Assembly: GCA_014238625.1 (NCBI GenBank)
Contig: JABAAS010000005.1
Coordinates: 1 to 24,293 of the forward strand
DNA length: 24,293 bases
Reading direction: 5' to 3'
Source of the DNA: Alphaproteobacteria bacterium
Lineage (GTDB): Bacteria; Pseudomonadota; Alphaproteobacteria; JABAAW01
In this document: piece after piece, positions 9,624 to 16,592 of the stretch
Layout: each line of letters opens with the position of its first letter
Numbering within the stretch: position 1 is the stretch's first letter
Made by a program: the position numbers and the translations under genes
The notes under the pieces: generated by a model
What the model was told of the DNA's origin: nothing
Seen by the model: only the letters and a program-made list of their open reading frames with translations
The model's database searches: none

Positions 9624-9649
9624 GCCAGCATTCGTCTTGAAAATCTCAT
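9614..9649 (-). CDS. Leader mini-ORF overlapping the hsdM start
   Basis: An ATG at 9649 opens 11 codons (MRFSRRMLAWL) that stop at TAG 9616-9614, inside the hsdM coding sequence. It has a perfect AGGAGG 8 nt upstream, whereas hsdM has no ribosome site at the normal distance. The simplest reading is translational coupling: ribosomes finish the leader and restart at the hsdM ATG, which lies 7 nt before the leader's stop. It could also attenuate or limit methylase synthesis. The peptide shows no other known function. This is seen in the sequence; the role is inferred. Confidence 0.55.
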   Translation of the reverse strand: MRFSRRMLAWL

Positions 9650-9657
9650 TTTAGTAG

Positions 9658-9663
9658 CCTCCT
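9658..9663 (-). promoter_or_regulatory. AGGAGG ribosome binding site of the hsdM leader ORF
   Basis: CCTCCT on the plus strand gives AGGAGG on the coding strand. It is 8 nt from the leader ATG (9649) but 34 nt from the hsdM ATG (9623), so it decides that translation first begins at the leader. No in-frame ATG, GTG or TTG extends hsdM towards it. Confidence 0.6.
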
Positions 9664-10031
9664 AATGTAATGCTCGAGCTACAGATTGGCAAAACTATCA
9701 CCGACTGCACATGTGTGAAAGAAGAAAAATTTTTCTCTAGGTAAGCAATAAAAACAGCAAACGCTTCGACCAAAACAGCTAAACATTTGGAGAAAAACAA
9801 TAATTTCAAATTAAGTCTAAAAGTTATTTGTTTTTTTGAGATTAATTCTAAAAATTACTTGTTTAAAAGAGTCTATTTATCATATTTTTTCCATAATTCT
9901 AAAAGTTAAGCGTTTAAAAACCTTGTTTGATGCTATAAATTCTAATCTTTAACTGCGCATCACTTGTGTATATCTTCTTGTCTGATTTTATAATAGATAT
10001 TTTTTCACCATTTTTTCTTTAGGACATTATT
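9664..10031. other. AT-rich intergenic region between mod and hsdM
   Basis: This 368-bp gap separates the stop of mod from the hsdM leader; both are on the minus strand. It has no ORF of interest. It must hold the hsd promoter and the end of the mod transcript, but neither could be assigned with confidence. The main structure is the repeat array at 9816-9922. Next to the mod stop, TAGGACA occurs twice 13 bp apart (10020-10040), partly inside the mod 3' end. Confidence 0.6.
9816..9922 (+). repeat. Three 25-bp direct repeats upstream of hsdM
   Basis: Copies at 9816-9840, 9847-9871 and 9898-9922 share the pattern TCTAAAA(G/A)TTA..TGTTTAAAAG, with start spacings of 31 and 51 bp. The third has CG in place of TG. 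A partial fourth begins near 9941. Arrays of 20-25-bp direct repeats are typical of TnsB-type transposon ends and of operator sites. The single copy at 3010 is in the same orientation, which argues against the two being opposite ends of one transposon. Role unresolved. Confidence 0.55.
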
Positions 10032-12761
10032 CTAGGACACTGCGAAGGTTTTAGTCACCTCGTCGCCGTAGTGGTTGATGACTTTCACGGCTATTCTGCC
10101 TGTTTTGGGTTTGAGGAAGGGACGGCTTGTGTTGCTCCGCAGAGTTTCCCATGCTTGACTGCTGATATTGCTGTTGAGAGCTTTTTGTAGTTGTTTGTAT
10201 GGATTTTTATCACCTGTGAAGTATGCTTGTCGAATGAAGAAGCAGTCTCCGTTGTAGTTTGTGTCGATGAACCAGCAGGCTATTTCTTCTGGCGAGCAGG
10301 AGCTCACTTCGTTTGAGATGGGGTTGAAGACATCGACTCCTTTGATGGAGACGACTTTTAGTTCTGGGTTATTTTTGTCGTTATTGAGTTCTATATCTGG
10401 TTCTCCCCATACCATGAATAGATTATGGCTTTGTCCTTTTTGTGAGGTTAGGTGTTGTTCTGGGTCGGCGAGAGTTGCGTCCATTTTTGCGAATAGAACT
10501 TTGAGTTTTCCGTAATTTTTGACTTGTTCGAAGAGGTCTGTAGCGAAGGCGAATCCGCATATGATGAGCAGCTCGAATCCTTTTGGGTAGTTAGGGAAGC
10601 TATTTATTGCTTTGTGAGCTGCTTCTTGTAGGAAGGATTCGTTTACGGTTGAGTATTGTGGACCGAAGCTTATTGCGGCGGTTTTTTGTGAGTTTTGTTT
10701 ATCGAGGAAGTGTCCTACGGCGGGGATAAGTATATCGGCTGTTGGCTCTATGCTTGAGAACACGATTCGTTCTTCTTTGTTTCTGTTTTCGACACCGGCT
10801 TTTTTCAGCTGCTCGATTAGGGCTTTGAGGTATCGTCCGTCGTTGAGTGCGTTTTGCTCGGCTTTTGAGTCTACTGCTTCTTGCGCGGGCAGTTTGAATG
10901 GTAGCAGAGATTCTACGGTGAAGGGACCTGCGACACGCACGACACTTTTATCCTCACGGGGTTTGTCGTAGAGTATTTCTTGAGTTGCGTTTTCGCTTAT
11001 GGAAGCGTCTATTTCGTCTTGGCGTTTGCGGCGGCGGCGGTTGTATTCTACTAGGTCTTGGGCAGCAGCGTTTTCGTCTGCGCGCGGCACTTGCCAGTCT
11101 TCTGCCCAGCCTAGTTTCACCCGCAGAGGCTTGAGGTCAGCTTCATACTTCTCCCATATTTCATCTATAGCTTCGTTGTTGGCGATGTCTTTGAGAGTTA
11201 TATGGGGGACAGATTGGTAGTGGAAGCCTTCTGCGGTATTTTTGGGATTTTTGAGTTCGTAGTGCGGGAAGCAGGCACTCATTATTCTTGGGCGCGCGAG
11301 TGCGAGTGCGACGCGCGAGGTATCGCAGGTAATCCAGCGCCTGCCCCACTTTTCGGCGACAAAGGCGGTCGTACCAGAACCGCAGGTGGGGTCTAGCACG
11401 AGGTCGCCAGGGTCGGTTGTCATTAATAGACAACGCTCGATGGGCTTAATTGATGTTTGTACTACATACATTTTGTCGAATGCGCCGACAGTATCCATCC
11501 AAGAAGCTGTAAGGGAGGTTAAGTTTCCTGTATCATTTTTGTAAAGGATATAATTTAAATAACTCCCAGAAGATTCTACTCTATCAGCTTTAATAAGACG
11601 TGCCATGCCTTCCTTTGTCACTCCGTAACCATTTTTAGGATGTGTAAATTTTTTGTCACGAAATTTATATTCATATAATCCAGAGTTCATCAAACCTGAT
11701 GGCTCCATAGATTTCAAACGATACAAATCGCCTATATTGGAATCCCAGTTTAATTTTTCTTCTCTTGACAAGGAACGCCTTATACCATTTTTCTTTTGTC
11801 TCATGAATTTAAAAAGAGTTGAATCTGGATTAGAATTTAAAGGAAGAAAAAGTTTATTGTATTTACAAGAAGATTTGTTTTTTGCATACCAAAGCATAAA
11901 ATCATTCATTTGTTCTATAAAGGCAGTGCCAAACGGCATTGTTTTTTTTCTAAAGGGTATTAGCGCAATAAAATTACCTGATCCAAAAACTTCATCCAGC
12001 AAGCAGCGCATAAGGTGAACATTTTCGTCGCTTATCTGCACGAAAATCGAGCCAGTCTCTTTCAACAACTCATGCGCGGCAAGAAAGCGATCACGCCAGT
12101 ACTCCAAGTAAGAATGAATCCCCAAATGCCAAGTGTCGCGGAAAGCCTTGACCGACTCAGGCTCTGTCGTAGCTCCCTCCTTATTATCCTTCACATCGCG
12201 CTTGCGCGTCGAGACCTGCCAGTTCGAGCCAAACTTGATGCCATACGGCGGATCAATATAGACGCATTGTACCTTCTCGCGCATGCCCTCGCGCTCTAAC
12301 AGCGATGCCATAACTTGCAACGAGTCGCCGAATATCATGCGGTTTTGCCAAGAATGATCATGCCGATAGAAATCAACCGTCTCCCTATCGCTCAAGCCGT
12401 CAAAGTCTTCCTCAAACAAGGAGGCTGTTCTCGTCAACTCTCCTGCTTGTCCGCTATCCCTGCTATCATTATTATTGCTTTCTCTTCCATTTACCCGCAA
12501 ATCTTCGATCACCATCTGCGGCGAGATATTCTCCTGCTTGTATATCACCGGCGCATCGACCCAGAGTTTCTCCTCTTTGCTTTTATTAGCCCAAACCAAC
12601 TGAGGATCTTCAAAAGGAGGCAAATCGAAGGCGTAGCGTAAGTCTACCCTTTCATCTTCTCGTAGGAAACCTCGAGTTTGTTCGTTCGGAATGTTGCGTC
12701 TCGAGGATTGCTCGTGCTTGATAGCATCGATGTCGCGTTGCTTAGCCGTTTTTTTCGCCAT
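10032..12761 (-). CDS. mod: Type III restriction-modification methyltransferase (Mod)
   Basis: Beta-class N6-adenine methyltransferase that recognises the target and protects one strand, and also supplies target recognition to Res. In 909 residues, catalytic motif IV DPPY (170-173) comes before S-adenosylmethionine motif I DPTCGSGTT (457-465), the circular order of the beta class. The span between (about 260-440) is the target recognition domain. The region after 500 is long and acidic-to-mixed; it probably binds Res. It is longer than classic Mod proteins such as EcoP15I (about 640), but long versions accompany the type of Res found upstream. A GGGAG 9 nt before the ATG supports the start. 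It follows res after 60 bp that contain tandem repeats. Confidence 0.92.
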   Translation of the reverse strand: MAKKTAKQRDIDAIKHEQSSRRNIPNEQTRGFLREDERVDLRYAFDLPPFEDPQLVWANKSKEEKLWVDAPVIYKQENISPQMVIEDLRVNGRESNNNDSRDSGQAGELTRTASLFEEDFDGLSDRETVDFYRHDHSWQNRMIFGDSLQVMASLLEREGMREKVQCVYIDPPYGIKFGSNWQVSTRKRDVKDNKEGATTEPESVKAFRDTWHLGIHSYLEYWRDRFLAAHELLKETGSIFVQISDENVHLMRCLLDEVFGSGNFIALIPFRKKTMPFGTAFIEQMNDFMLWYAKNKSSCKYNKLFLPLNSNPDSTLFKFMRQKKNGIRRSLSREEKLNWDSNIGDLYRLKSMEPSGLMNSGLYEYKFRDKKFTHPKNGYGVTKEGMARLIKADRVESSGSYLNYILYKNDTGNLTSLTASWMDTVGAFDKMYVVQTSIKPIERCLLMTTDPGDLVLDPTCGSGTTAFVAEKWGRRWITCDTSRVALALARPRIMSACFPHYELKNPKNTAEGFHYQSVPHITLKDIANNEAIDEIWEKYEADLKPLRVKLGWAEDWQVPRADENAAAQDLVEYNRRRRKRQDEIDASISENATQEILYDKPREDKSVVRVAGPFTVESLLPFKLPAQEAVDSKAEQNALNDGRYLKALIEQLKKAGVENRNKEERIVFSSIEPTADILIPAVGHFLDKQNSQKTAAISFGPQYSTVNESFLQEAAHKAINSFPNYPKGFELLIICGFAFATDLFEQVKNYGKLKVLFAKMDATLADPEQHLTSQKGQSHNLFMVWGEPDIELNNDKNNPELKVVSIKGVDVFNPISNEVSSCSPEEIACWFIDTNYNGDCFFIRQAYFTGDKNPYKQLQKALNSNISSQAWETLRSNTSRPFLKPKTGRIAVKVINHYGDEVTKTFAVS

Positions 12762-12788
12762 GCTTGTTATCTCCCAGAGGTTTTTTTT

Positions 12789-12821
12789 ATAGAGTTTTTA
12801 TAGAGTTTTTATAGAGTTTTT
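12789..12821 (-). repeat. Three perfect 11-bp tandem repeats in the res-mod gap
   Basis: On the plus strand the unit ATAGAGTTTTT repeats exactly at 12789-12799, 12800-12810 and 12811-12821. A diverged fourth copy (ACAGAGTTTTT, 12824-12834) lies within the end of res. In the coding sense this is AAAAACTCTAT and contains TATAAA-like strings. The unit number could change by slippage and alter spacing between the res stop and the mod ribosome site. Many Mod genes are phase-variable through simple repeats, but usually inside the gene, so that role is inference here. Confidence 0.8.
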
Positions 12822-15818
12822 TTACAGAGTTTTTGTTTTTCGCTCTGCCAAGAAGGCTCGTAAATCGCCGCCAAAGCGTTTATCGTCTCGCAACTCGACG
12901 ATGTCCCAGCGCCCGAATTTTTTTAGACGATTGACTGCTGGCAGCCACATTTTGCGAGTTGTCTCAACTTTGCTCACCTTGCTCTCCCTGCTTTCATTGT
13001 CGTGGCGTCCAGACACCTCTATGATCAATTTCAGAGGATCCTCCCACCCAGCCCCGTCGTCGACATAAGCGACAAAGTCTGGAATATACATTGCTTGTTT
13101 TCCTGCATGCTCATATGGAATACTGAAGTTCAGGTGCGGGTCGTTTTTGACATAGCATAAAACCTGCTCTTCTTCCTCCAACAGCCGCGCGAGCTTCTGC
13201 TCCCAAGTGCGCGTATCTGCAACCATATGCGAGAGGTGACTCTTGTGCGTTTCCATCACCTCGCGCGTTGTGTCAAAGGCAATATCGCTCGTTGAATACT
13301 CCACAAACCCTTCCATTTGCGCCGAGATACAAGAGCTAGCCTCATCTGGTTGTTCGATCACTAGGTAAATTTTTTCAACTGCTTCGTGAATAATCTCTTC
13401 GATCAAAAGCAAAGCCAAAAAGTGTTCTTCGTTGCAAATGACCCACCCTCTAATCCAAATCCGCACGATTCTCAACAAATCAGGGAAGCGCCAAGCCTCA
13501 ACATTATCCCCATAGATTGTTGCTGCGTCTGCCTTGAACCTCTGCAAAAGCCGATACGCCAAGGCATAAACGACCCGCGCCTCGCGCGTAGCCTTCAAAT
13601 TCTCTAGCGAGACATCTTCAGCCTCACTAGATCCCACAAGAGCCTTCACGCGAAAACGAATAGGGTGTCTTATCGCTGTTAGGTCAAGCCGAGAAGCATC
13701 CGTAAAACTAGCCGTCAAGGCAACGGGTTCAAAAGTTCGAACGTACCCTACTACGCAAGGGAATCTAATTTCATACTCGTAGCGCTCATCGAGAGATCTC
13801 ACATGATTAGTCTCCAATGGTTGCGGAGCGTCTTGCGGTCGAGAAGTAACAGGAAAATAGAGATCAAACGGAATACCGTAAATATCTGCGTACTCAGGAT
13901 AGAAAGCATCGATCTCCTCCATCTTACCATCTCCCAAATCTACATTGCACTTTTTCGGAGCATAACTCGTTCGCCGCAACGCCCGCCCGACGACCTGCTC
14001 GCACAGCAACTGCGAGCCGAAAGCGCGCACCCCCAGCACTTGCTTAACATTGTTAGCATCCCACCCCTCCGTCAGCATTGCGACAGAAACGACACAACGA
14101 ATTTTAGCTCCCAGCTCTCCCTCCTTACCGACTGTGTTCATAATCCCGCGCAAGATTTCCTCTGGTCGAACCTTGTCAGCTCTTATTCCTCTCTGTCGTG
14201 CTATCTGCTGGCGAGCTTCTTTTTTGTAGGCTTCGTTCAATCCCTTAGGGTTATCCATCTCCTTCGAGTCTACAAGGATCGTATTGAGCGACGATCTATT
14301 GTCAAACAGCTCAAGCTTGCCTTTCTCCCAGCGTCCTTCTCCCCGCTCATAACCAGCAATATAGTCTCTGACAAAACGCGAAATTCCGGTGTTCTGACAA
14401 ACAACGATAAGCACTGGCGGAATGTTGCCTCGCCTAGCAGCTTTTTCTTTGTCTGCAAACCATGCATTATAATCTTTTAGGTATTTTTCATACAAAGCAC
14501 GCAAAACAATATCTAATTGAGCAGGCATCACCCAGCCCCCCTGCCCATTTATAGAGCGAGCAGGTAAATTAGAACGGATTTTATCCCAAAAATAACGATA
14601 GTTTTTGTCTGGATTGTCGGTTGCCAAAGGCATACGCGGCACCTTCACAATGCTACTTTCAATTGCCTCTGTCAGAGAAAAATCCGATACGACCCAAGGA
14701 AAAATCTTCCCTGTAGGTTTTCCAGACCCACTCCAATACATCGGAGTAGCAGAAAGATCATATACTAGCCTTATCTCGCGCTCCTTTTGCACTGCCTCCA
14801 AGCCTTTCAACCATATCTGAGCTTTTTCCTTTCGTTCTTTCGCTTCTTCTTGCTCTTGCTTGTCCAGATTTTCGGTTTCTTCCATCTCTTGTTCTTGGTG
14901 TCGATAGCAGTGATGTGCCTCGTCGTTCAGCACGAGAATATCTCCTCGCAAGCTAGAACAAACCCGCTTCACCATAGCGGCGTTGTTTTCTTTAAAGGCA
15001 TCCTCTTGCATCCCTGCCTTCTGCCGCACGATTTTGCTACCATCGCCCATACCTTTGTGTTGCAATGTGTGATAGTTAGTCACGACGACAGTAGCTTGAC
15101 GCATTTCCTCCATCATCTCCGAGGGGACAAGTTTGTGCTTCTGGTAGTAGTTATTCTTGCTGTTTGGTTTCAACACCTCTAGTCGATCTTTGATGGTCAA
15201 GTTTGGCGAGACGACTAGGAAGCTTTCGGCAAAGCGTTTGTCTTTCGGCTCGGCCTTTCTGTTCAAGTAGTGGTATGCGATCAGCATGCTCATGACTAAT
15301 GTTTTGCCTGTTCCAGTTGCCATTTTGAATGCAATTCGCAATAAAGATGTTGCCTCCTCTTTGCGAGCTTTTTCGAGCATCACCGAGAGAGATTCTCCTG
15401 CGACCGCACTTTTTCTTTTCCGCTCTTCAACCTCGTTAATATAACGCGCTTCAATCTCGTTAATATAAATAGCTGTCTCGAGTGCTTCTATTTGGCAGAA
15501 GAACAGACGTGGTTCTCGTATCTTGTCTCGCCAATGCTGCAGCAGCCTCTGTGTTGTTCTTGTCACCCCAAAGGGAGTTTCGGAGCGTCGCCAATCTGCC
15601 AAATCTTTTCGCGCTCTGTTTATCAACCCATGCTCGTGTTTTTCTCCTTCCAGCATATCGGCTTGTTCTGGTTGAGCATTTTTAGAGGACTTTATGTAGT
15701 AATAGCTTTTGCGTCTTTCGTGACATATCTCTTCGGTCGGCTGTCGATTTTTTGCATCGAGCTTAAAGTGTCGTTTTGGCTCTCTGAACGGAGAACAAAT
15801 GGTAGTATTTTCAATCAT
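12822..15818 (-). CDS. res: Type III restriction enzyme Res subunit (helicase-nuclease)
   Basis: ATP-dependent helicase and nuclease that cuts DNA with unmethylated Mod sites. In 998 residues, the N-terminus (SPFREPKRHFKLD) matches the family that pairs with long Mod proteins. Helicase motif I is MATGTGKT (166-173), the DEAH box is at 299-302, and motif VI lies near QVVGRALRR. The C-terminus has a nuclease-like PD (913-914) and E934 in IIEVSG, with Ser where a PD-(D/E)xK enzyme has Lys. I recall EVTG-like forms in relatives, so this may be normal. The ATG has no ribosome site, which suggests a very short leader. It is the first gene of the res-mod operon. Confidence 0.92.
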   Translation of the reverse strand: MIENTTICSPFREPKRHFKLDAKNRQPTEEICHERRKSYYYIKSSKNAQPEQADMLEGEKHEHGLINRARKDLADWRRSETPFGVTRTTQRLLQHWRDKIREPRLFFCQIEALETAIYINEIEARYINEVEERKRKSAVAGESLSVMLEKARKEEATSLLRIAFKMATGTGKTLVMSMLIAYHYLNRKAEPKDKRFAESFLVVSPNLTIKDRLEVLKPNSKNNYYQKHKLVPSEMMEEMRQATVVVTNYHTLQHKGMGDGSKIVRQKAGMQEDAFKENNAAMVKRVCSSLRGDILVLNDEAHHCYRHQEQEMEETENLDKQEQEEAKERKEKAQIWLKGLEAVQKEREIRLVYDLSATPMYWSGSGKPTGKIFPWVVSDFSLTEAIESSIVKVPRMPLATDNPDKNYRYFWDKIRSNLPARSINGQGGWVMPAQLDIVLRALYEKYLKDYNAWFADKEKAARRGNIPPVLIVVCQNTGISRFVRDYIAGYERGEGRWEKGKLELFDNRSSLNTILVDSKEMDNPKGLNEAYKKEARQQIARQRGIRADKVRPEEILRGIMNTVGKEGELGAKIRCVVSVAMLTEGWDANNVKQVLGVRAFGSQLLCEQVVGRALRRTSYAPKKCNVDLGDGKMEEIDAFYPEYADIYGIPFDLYFPVTSRPQDAPQPLETNHVRSLDERYEYEIRFPCVVGYVRTFEPVALTASFTDASRLDLTAIRHPIRFRVKALVGSSEAEDVSLENLKATREARVVYALAYRLLQRFKADAATIYGDNVEAWRFPDLLRIVRIWIRGWVICNEEHFLALLLIEEIIHEAVEKIYLVIEQPDEASSCISAQMEGFVEYSTSDIAFDTTREVMETHKSHLSHMVADTRTWEQKLARLLEEEEQVLCYVKNDPHLNFSIPYEHAGKQAMYIPDFVAYVDDGAGWEDPLKLIIEVSGRHDNESRESKVSKVETTRKMWLPAVNRLKKFGRWDIVELRDDKRFGGDLRAFLAERKTKTL

Positions 15819-15830
15819 CGTGGCAAAGTG

Positions 15831-15859
15831 TACATAATTTCATTTATGCATAGTATCAA
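15831..15859 (-). promoter_or_regulatory. Possible sigma-70 promoter of res
   Basis: On the minus strand TTGATA (15859-15854) is followed after exactly 17 bp by TATGTA (15836-15831). The -10 matches the consensus only in part. The -10 ends 12 bp before the res ATG, so a transcript from here would be nearly leaderless, which agrees with the missing ribosome site. Confidence 0.3.
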
Positions 15860-15933
15860 AGATTTCCCTTCCACAAACTTTTAGAAAAGGAAGAGTAGCA
15901 TCAATTTTAAAAACACTGATATGCTTTAACGAA

Positions 15934-15969
15934 GTAGCTTGCCTATTACTCGATATTGAGGCAGGCTAC
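15934..15969. other. Long stem-loop upstream of res
   Basis: GTAGCTTGCCT (15934-15944) pairs with AGGCAGGCTAC (15959-15969), giving 11 bp with one G-T wobble around a 14-nt loop. There is no T-run after it on either side, so it is not a standard terminator. It could be a regulator site, a structured leader or a small RNA part. Confidence 0.5.
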
Positions 15970-16020
15970 TGCACATAGTGAAAAATGGGCAAAAAGCGAT
16001 GTTCTGTATGGTGGTAGAGA

Positions 16021-16044
16021 AAACAAACTTATTTTTGTTTGTTT
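16021..16044. other. AT-rich stem-loop with trailing T-run
   Basis: AAACAAAC (16021-16028) and GTTTGTTT (16037-16044) form a perfect 8-bp stem with an 8-nt loop, followed on the plus strand by more T. It looks like a weak terminator for rightward transcription, yet no rightward gene lies before it. It lies just left of the 23-bp repeat array. Confidence 0.35.
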
Positions 16045-16081
16045 TTTTCTAACATATTGAAAATGCTAAAGAATTGCTGTT

Positions 16082-16227
16082 TTAATTCCAGAGATAAAAT
16101 TCCAATTTTGCAATACTTCCAGCCATTAAGTTCCACAAATGTATCTAATCAGAGCTAAATTCCAGTTTTTAAGTTCCAAAACTGCTCAAAAAAGATGTTT
16201 TTTTCGCATTCTTAAGTCCCTCTTACA
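16082..16227 (-). mobile_element. Putative right end of a Tn7-like transposon
   Basis: Read on the minus strand, three 23-bp direct repeats share TGGAA(C/T)TT(A/T)ANNNCTGGAA. They occupy 16156-16178, 16113-16135 and 16082-16104, with start spacings of 43 and 31 bp. A half-copy (GGGACTTAAG) lies at 16211-16220. The next possible terminus is TGTAAGAG beginning at 16227; TGT/ACA termini with nearby repeat arrays are the rule for TnsB-type elements. The transposase module is 14 kb to the left in the same AT-rich block. The matching left end is outside the window, so neither terminus nor target duplication can be verified. Confidence 0.5.
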
Positions 16228-16309
16228 TTTAGAGAAAACAGATAAGGATTAGAAAATAATCTACATAAGCTATTGATAAATGGCAATAATGATTCAATAA
16301 GAGAGATGC

Positions 16310-16327
16310 GTGTTTTGACAAAAACAC
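16310..16327. promoter_or_regulatory. Palindrome containing a TTGACA box
   Basis: GTGTTTT (16310-16316) and AAAACAC (16321-16327) are perfect inverted copies around GACA. The centre contains TTGACA (16315-16320), a consensus -35 box for rightward transcription, but no good -10 follows at 16-18 bp. It could be an operator for the RTX gene about 265 bp downstream; evidence is thin. Confidence 0.25.
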
Positions 16328-16375
16328 ACATTGTTTGGTTTTTTTTTAATTCTTATGTTGGATATTGGAGTAAGC

Positions 16376-16397
16376 GAAGAAAACATTGCTTTTCTTC
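16376..16397. other. Small perfect stem-loop
   Basis: GAAGAAAA (16376-16383) and TTTTCTTC (16390-16397) pair perfectly around a 6-nt loop. It is close to the composition change between island and backbone. No function can be assigned. Confidence 0.3.
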
Positions 16398-16580
16398 TAG
16401 CTTTTATACTACCATGCCTTCTGCATCTGGCATTGAGAGCTGGGTCTGTTGTGGACACGGAGGATAGCTGGATAGAGGCAGGTTGTCGGTGGGATTGATC
16501 TCCCTTTGTTAGGCTCCCTTTAGTTACAAGTAGAGGGCGTCCGTCTTTATAGTCTGTGATGGGCTAAGATGTTTGTTGCT

Positions 16581-16585
16581 GGAGG
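16581..16585 (+). promoter_or_regulatory. Ribosome binding site that decides the RTX start
   Basis: GGAGG lies 7 nt before the ATG at 16593, an ideal distance. The in-frame ATGs at 16569 (upstream of the site) and 16587 (1 nt after it) are therefore poor candidates. Confidence 0.65.
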
Positions 16586-16592
16586 TATGTTA

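Larger units (their letters stand above)
15819..16592. other. Non-coding, AT-rich gap between res and the RTX gene
   Basis: The two flanking genes diverge, so promoters for both should lie here. No ORF with convincing content is seen. It holds several inverted repeats, a set of 23-bp direct repeats at 16082-16178, and a change from AT-rich to mixed composition around 16.38-16.44 kb. It is best read as the right edge of the mobile RM island followed by the upstream region of the RTX gene. Confidence 0.6.

Noticed and set aside
3010..9922. Treating the 3010 and 9816 repeats as the two ends of one transposon
   Set aside because: They are in the same orientation, while opposite ends of a TnsB-type element carry inverted arrays; no TGT/ACA termini at suitable distance were found.
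13803..14480. 225-residue plus-strand ORF
   Set aside because: It lies wholly opposite the res helicase gene, whose motifs are intact, and its translation shows no domain pattern.
16273..16467. 64-residue ORF in the gap before the RTX gene
   Set aside because: No ribosome site, composition crosses the AT-rich/GC-rich junction, and no recognisable domain.
16441..16568. tRNA or attachment site at the island edge
   Set aside because: I looked for a cloverleaf and a T-arm consensus in this GC-richer stretch and found none.
15819..16592. Retron or similar structured-RNA defence system
   Set aside because: Stem-loops exist but no reverse transcriptase gene is in the window.
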